Below are positions 61,127-64,000 of a stretch of 64,000 bases of DNA, one piece after another; the stretch's first letter is position 1; every line of letters begins with the position of its first letter. The stretch is from DAIOEK01 sp036746315 (GTDB taxonomy: Bacteria; Chloroflexota; Anaerolineae; Anaerolineales; Anaerolineaceae). The DNA is taken from positions 1-64,000 of the forward strand of contig DAIOEK010000009.1 of assembly GCA_036746315.1 (NCBI GenBank), in the 5' to 3' direction. Below the pieces are notes generated by a model, which saw only the letters and a program-made list of their open reading frames with translations, made no database searches and was not told where the DNA came from. The translations under genes and the position numbers were made by a program.

Positions 61127-61200
61127 CTTGATTAACTCGGGTTGATATATAATTTTAATCAGATAGGGTGGCAGTTTCATTGTTGAAATGACCCGGGGAA

Positions 61201-61282
61201 AATGCAGTAGAACTTGCTTCATTCAGTTGGCGATACGGATGAATTGCAGTGTATCAGGAGTTCGTATAATTAATTGTTGGGC
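61201..61282 (+). promoter_or_regulatory. Shared cassette-head element B (attI-like and promoter-like)
   Basis: 61243-61280 matches element A (34866-34829, minus strand) at 31 of 38 positions by eye. It has TTGCAG (61244-61249), 15 bp, TATAAT (61265-61270) as promoter, and ends in GTTGGGC (61276-61282), a perfect GTTRRRY integron core. AATGCAG at 61201-61207 repeats the ATTGCAG motif 42 bp upstream, the same distance as in element A. Sequence diverges right after the GTTGG core. It stands 31 bp before the next gene. Confidence 0.6.
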
Positions 61283-61313
61283 GTTTGACTTTGATAACAA
61301 AGGAGAATTCAAT

Positions 61314-62636
61314 ATGTCAATCATGGATATGTTCCGTGTCAATGAAATCAAAGCCGAGTTATCACGAACCGCCAAAGAGCGCGATTCTCTGAAAAAAGCT
61401 TTTGAAGACGTAGACAAAATGGAGTACCTCCAGTTGAAGCAAACCATTGAAGATCTCTGTGCTCAAAAAGAAAAAGCACTTCAGGAAACGCAAGCGGCTC
61501 AAGCAGAGTTCACAAAACGTTGGCAAAGTTTTGACCAACAATTGAAAGAACTGATGCAGCAGATTGATTTACGAAAGAAAGAAATCATCGTTCTGGATGA
61601 AGAAATGTTGTTGGAAAGCTTTGCCTTATACAAACCAAAATTCAAATTTCTCACGAGTGAAGACTATAAATCTCGCCTAGATGCTTGTAGAGAGAAGCAA
61701 AAGAAGCTAATCAAAGACGGAGAAGCAGTAAATATCAACGAGAATTGGACCGTTAATAATAGCAAGGTTGAAGGTCGCAAAATGGTAAACGACATGAAAA
61801 AGCTTATGCTCAGGTCGTTTAATAATGAATGCGATTACTGTGTTGACAATGTCAAATTCAACAATATGGAAGCCAACGAGAAGCGAATCCAAAAGTCCTT
61901 CGAAGAATTGAACAAACTTGGCAGGATAATGTCAGCAAGCATCACCTATGACTATAGAAACCTGAAGCATGAAGAACTTTCTCTTGCCTTCGAGTATCAG
62001 CAAAAGAAACAGGAAGAAAAGGAAGAGCAAAAGCGAGTGCGTGAAGGGTTACGTGAGCAACAAAAACTTGAACAAGAAATCCGCCAAGCAAGAGAAAAAA
62101 TTGCCAAAGAAAAGAAACACTATGTTCGAGCAATTGCTGAATTAGAGTCTAAACTTACTGAAACAACGAACGACTCAGAGCGCGCTCTAGTGTTAGAAAA
62201 ACTAGAAGAAGTAAAGGGACAATATTCCGAACTTGAAAAAGAAGAAAAAGTTATTGACTATCGGGAACAAAATGCAAAAGCAGGTTATGTTTATATCATT
62301 TCCAACATTGGCGCTTTTGGCGAGAATGTCTACAAAATAGGCTTGACCAGACGATTGGAACCGATGGATCGAATTGACGAACTAGGGGATGCGTCTGTTC
62401 CTTTCACATTCGATGTACACGCACTGATTTTTTCCGAAAATGCGCCTGCACTTGAAGCGAAGTTGCATGAACATTTCTATAAAGGCAGGATCAACAAACT
62501 GAACGATCGCAAGGAGTTTTTCAGAGCCGATATTCTCGAAATTGAGAAAGTCTTGCGAGAAAACTACGACAAAGTTGTCGATGTAGTGAAAGAAGCACCT
62601 GCCGAACAGTATCGAGAAAGTCTGCTCCTTAATTAG
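61314..62636 (+). CDS. DUF4041/GIY-YIG-type nuclease-domain protein with coiled coils (cassette-borne)
   Basis: Protein of 440 aa, AT-rich (unlike its neighbours). N-terminal half: long coiled coil (about 10-85, Glu/Lys/Gln-rich) and the DUF4041-like NENWTVNNSKVEGRKMVNDM region with ECDYC (two Cys four apart). A second coiled coil spans about 235-320. Residues 324-415 are a T5orf172/MUG113 GIY-YIG module: GYVYIISNIGAFGENVYKIG, RIDELGDASVPFTF, ALEAKLHEHFYKGRIN and RKEFFRADI. Such proteins occur in prophages and defence islands. It lies between element B and attC-like site 2. ATG 61314 follows AAAGGAGAATTC. Confidence 0.85.
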   Translation: MSIMDMFRVNEIKAELSRTAKERDSLKKAFEDVDKMEYLQLKQTIEDLCAQKEKALQETQAAQAEFTKRWQSFDQQLKELMQQIDLRKKEIIVLDEEMLLESFALYKPKFKFLTSEDYKSRLDACREKQKKLIKDGEAVNINENWTVNNSKVEGRKMVNDMKKLMLRSFNNECDYCVDNVKFNNMEANEKRIQKSFEELNKLGRIMSASITYDYRNLKHEELSLAFEYQQKKQEEKEEQKRVREGLREQQKLEQEIRQAREKIAKEKKHYVRAIAELESKLTETTNDSERALVLEKLEEVKGQYSELEKEEKVIDYREQNAKAGYVYIISNIGAFGENVYKIGLTRRLEPMDRIDELGDASVPFTFDVHALIFSENAPALEAKLHEHFYKGRINKLNDRKEFFRADILEIEKVLRENYDKVVDVVKEAPAEQYRESLLLN

Positions 62637-62642
62637 AAAAAC

Positions 62643-62766
62643 GCCTAACACAGCGTGCAATGGACGGGCGGGATTCTGGCGAACATCTCAGGCATTTCTC
62701 TCGCCTCGGCCTTTTTCTCATCGGACGTTGCCCACGCCCGCCCGCCACTAACGCAAACCGTCAGTA
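62643..62766 (+). repeat. attC-like site 2
   Basis: Directly behind the DUF4041/GIY-YIG gene. It opens GCCTAAC (62643-62649), a perfect RYYYAAC end, then GCGTGCA (62653-62659). The inner stem GGGCGGG (62666-62672) pairs with CCCGCCC (62737-62743), and ACGC (62751-62754) returns to pair with GCGT. It shares with site 1 (read on its own strand) the outer arms and an inner GCCTTTTTCT tract. The closing core is GTCAGTA, not GTT, so the 3' end looks degenerate. Confidence 0.65.
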
Positions 62767-62791
62767 CGCCCATTCATACAAGAGGAAGGTC

Positions 62792-63490
62792 ATGTTAAAA
62801 AAGGTTGTCATTATTTTCTGTATGCTTCTGATGAGCGGATGCAGTCGTTCTGCACCCGTTGCCGCAACGCCGGAAGGTAAGATCCCGATCGTCCCCACCT
62901 TTTCGCCTTCCGAAGTATCCATGGAGTTCCTGCAGGATGGGCGCAGTGTTCCGGTGGTGGAAGAACAGGGACAATGGCGGGTTTCATTGCAGCCAAAACC
63001 GTTCACATTATTGATCCATGGGAACAGGGATAATGTCTCTATCGCCGCGCTGACTTCCGCAGACCTCGTTTCGCCGCTGCAACAAATCACCGGGACTTTG
63101 GTTGCGCCGGCTGGCGCCGGCATGTTATTCTCTGATAACGATCTTTACGTGCAAAGCACCCCGCTGGAAATATCCATTGCGAATGAAGAATTCTTCAAGA
63201 AGTATTACTACTCAGACGAACAGGCACGGGGGTCCGTCGAGTACCTGCAATCCCAGTTGGGTTCAAGCCCGCTCGTGCTCACCTCGCAGCACACGAATTT
63301 AAGCGTTGCGCGGGGCATCCCCGACTACACGGTTGAAAAGCTAAATGGATCCGCCATTCAAGCGGACGATTCCCTGGTATTGGTTGTATTTGCAGGGCAA
63401 AGGTTGGAACAAGATGGTCAGCATCTTGATTGGAGCATCCTAAAGTGGCTGATTATCAAGGTCGAATTTACATCAGGTAGTGTGGTATGA
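62792..63490 (+). CDS. Lipoprotein, unknown
   Basis: Lipoprotein of 232 aa with lipobox MLLMSGC (Cys17) and a short Pro/Ala linker. The mature chain is beta-rich (MEFLQDGRSVPVVEEQGQW, KPFTLLIHGNRDNVSIAAL) with an acidic middle. I do not recognise it. It follows attC-like site 2, so it may be the next cassette, or simply the chromosome edge. ATG 62792 is chosen because the signal sequence starts there behind AAGAGGAAGG. Confidence 0.6.
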   Translation: MLKKVVIIFCMLLMSGCSRSAPVAATPEGKIPIVPTFSPSEVSMEFLQDGRSVPVVEEQGQWRVSLQPKPFTLLIHGNRDNVSIAALTSADLVSPLQQITGTLVAPAGAGMLFSDNDLYVQSTPLEISIANEEFFKKYYYSDEQARGSVEYLQSQLGSSPLVLTSQHTNLSVARGIPDYTVEKLNGSAIQADDSLVLVVFAGQRLEQDGQHLDWSILKWLIIKVEFTSGSVV

Positions 63491-63541
63491 CCCAACTGCC
63501 GCTTCACGCCATGCGGCCTTTTCTTTGAGAATATTTACTAC

Positions 63542-64000
63542 ATGAACCGGGAGGTGGTTCATCTCATGTTCATCAGCGCTGATGTTCAATACCTGGAGGT
63601 CGACGAATCCTGGCGTGAGCGATTTGCCAGAGAATTCGGAGAGAAAGCAGCCAGGCACCTTCACTTTGCGGATGGCTTTACCATCTCCGCTATCTATCAA
63701 AAGAATATCATCGGCTATATCTCCACCTATTGGTCGCACCTCCCTTTTCCGTTAGCCAACACATTGGAAGCGTATATCGACATTCTCGAAGTCACTTCGC
63801 CCTTTCGAAGACATGGCGTGGCTTCAAAGCTCGTAGCACTCACTATTCAACGTGCTGTCAATCAACAGGTCTACCAGGTGCGCGCCTGGAGTTCGGAAGA
63901 TAAATCCGAAATTCTTCCAATGTGGAAAAAACTTGGCTTTGGACTTTGTCCGGCAGTAAAATATCATCAAGATCAAGAAATCCATGGCTTCTATGTCACG
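63542..64000 (+). CDS. GNAT-family acetyltransferase (partial)
   Basis: The first 153 codons of a gene cut by the right edge; the frame is open to 64000. It reads MNREVVHLMFISADVQYLEV onward and has the GNAT acetyl-CoA site ILEVTSPFRRHGVASKLVAL (R/QxxGxA form RRHGVA), then VRAWSSEDKSEILPMWKKLGF, the usual strand/helix pair. N-acetyl transfer to a small amine is expected; substrate unknown. The ribosome site is weak. It is in the same frame as the preceding lipoprotein, separated by that gene's TGA. Confidence 0.75.
   Translation, partial: MNREVVHLMFISADVQYLEVDESWRERFAREFGEKAARHLHFADGFTISAIYQKNIIGYISTYWSHLPFPLANTLEAYIDILEVTSPFRRHGVASKLVALTIQRAVNQQVYQVRAWSSEDKSEILPMWKKLGFGLCPAVKYHQDQEIHGFYVT

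Noticed and set aside
61188..61313. Longer N-terminus of the GIY-YIG protein starting upstream
   Set aside because: That stretch is promoter element B; AAAGGAG and ATG 61314 define the start.
61314..62636. Prophage remnant indicated by the DUF4041/GIY-YIG gene
   Set aside because: No other phage genes or integrase flank it; the bordering elements fit a cassette better.
63473..63739. 88-codon minus-strand frame at the right edge
   Set aside because: It is antisense to the GNAT gene, whose plus-strand frame shows a clear acetyl-CoA motif.

Overview
The window reads as chromosome from a Gram-positive-like or monoderm bacterium, most consistent with Chloroflexota of the Anaerolineae type. This is inferred from gene content: sugar-binding lipoproteins with long Ala/Pro/Thr linkers after the lipobox Cys, a sugar-phosphate type microcompartment, an F420 (Ddn-type) reductase, an actinobacterial-type sortase and an intracellular xylan pathway. 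No rRNA, tRNA or CRISPR array was seen, and no marker gene fixes the taxon.

Layout. 1-4.5 kb: a YtfQRT-type sugar ABC importer (permease cut by the left edge) behind a LacI regulator with a clear operator. 4.5-10 kb: single housekeeping or accessory genes on the minus strand (diguanylate cyclase, ion channel, small membrane proteins, PhnB-like protein). 10.1-14.5 kb: a plus-strand locus headed by an NrtR/NUDIX regulator, then a J-domain/pseudokinase protein, a VWA protein and a divergent adenylosuccinate-synthetase homologue. An AGTGT-N7-ACACT operator lies both at the regulator's start and before the three-gene operon. 14.5-17.7 kb: a minus-strand microcompartment operon (RpiB, DeoC, one BMC-H, three BMC-P and a small associated protein). 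17.9-20.8 kb: a molybdate/tungstate permease and a fused ModA + BtuF-fold binding lipoprotein. 20.9-30.3 kb: mixed minus-strand genes. 30.5-34.9 kb: an AT-richer, cassette-like segment. 34.9-41.9 kb: methyltransferases and a DNA polymerase III alpha paralogue. 42.2-49.9 kb: a stress membrane protein, a beta-helix protein fused to its own sortase, a lipoprotein, an aldo/keto reductase and an SDR. 50-61 kb: a complete xylo-oligosaccharide locus (GH10, LacI, ABC binding protein and two permeases, XylA, GH3, XylB). 61.2-63.5 kb: a second cassette-like segment. 63.5 kb to the end: a truncated GNAT acetyltransferase.

The most unusual signal is a pair of integron-like gene-cassette segments 26 kb apart and in opposite orientation. 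Each starts with the same ~38-bp element (31/38 identical by eye) ending at a GTTGG core. Each then has one foreign-looking gene followed by an attC-like imperfect inverted repeat with an AAC end and an extrahelical base. No integrase is in the window. Other points of note are the NrtR-controlled J-pseudokinase/VWA/PurA-like operon, the ModA-BtuF fusion and the LPATG-sortase fusion.

The xylan genes form one pathway. Xylo-oligosaccharides are imported, cleaved in the cytoplasm by leaderless GH10 and GH3 enzymes, isomerised by XylA and phosphorylated by XylB, under a LacI repressor with two overlapping operators directly behind the -10 box.
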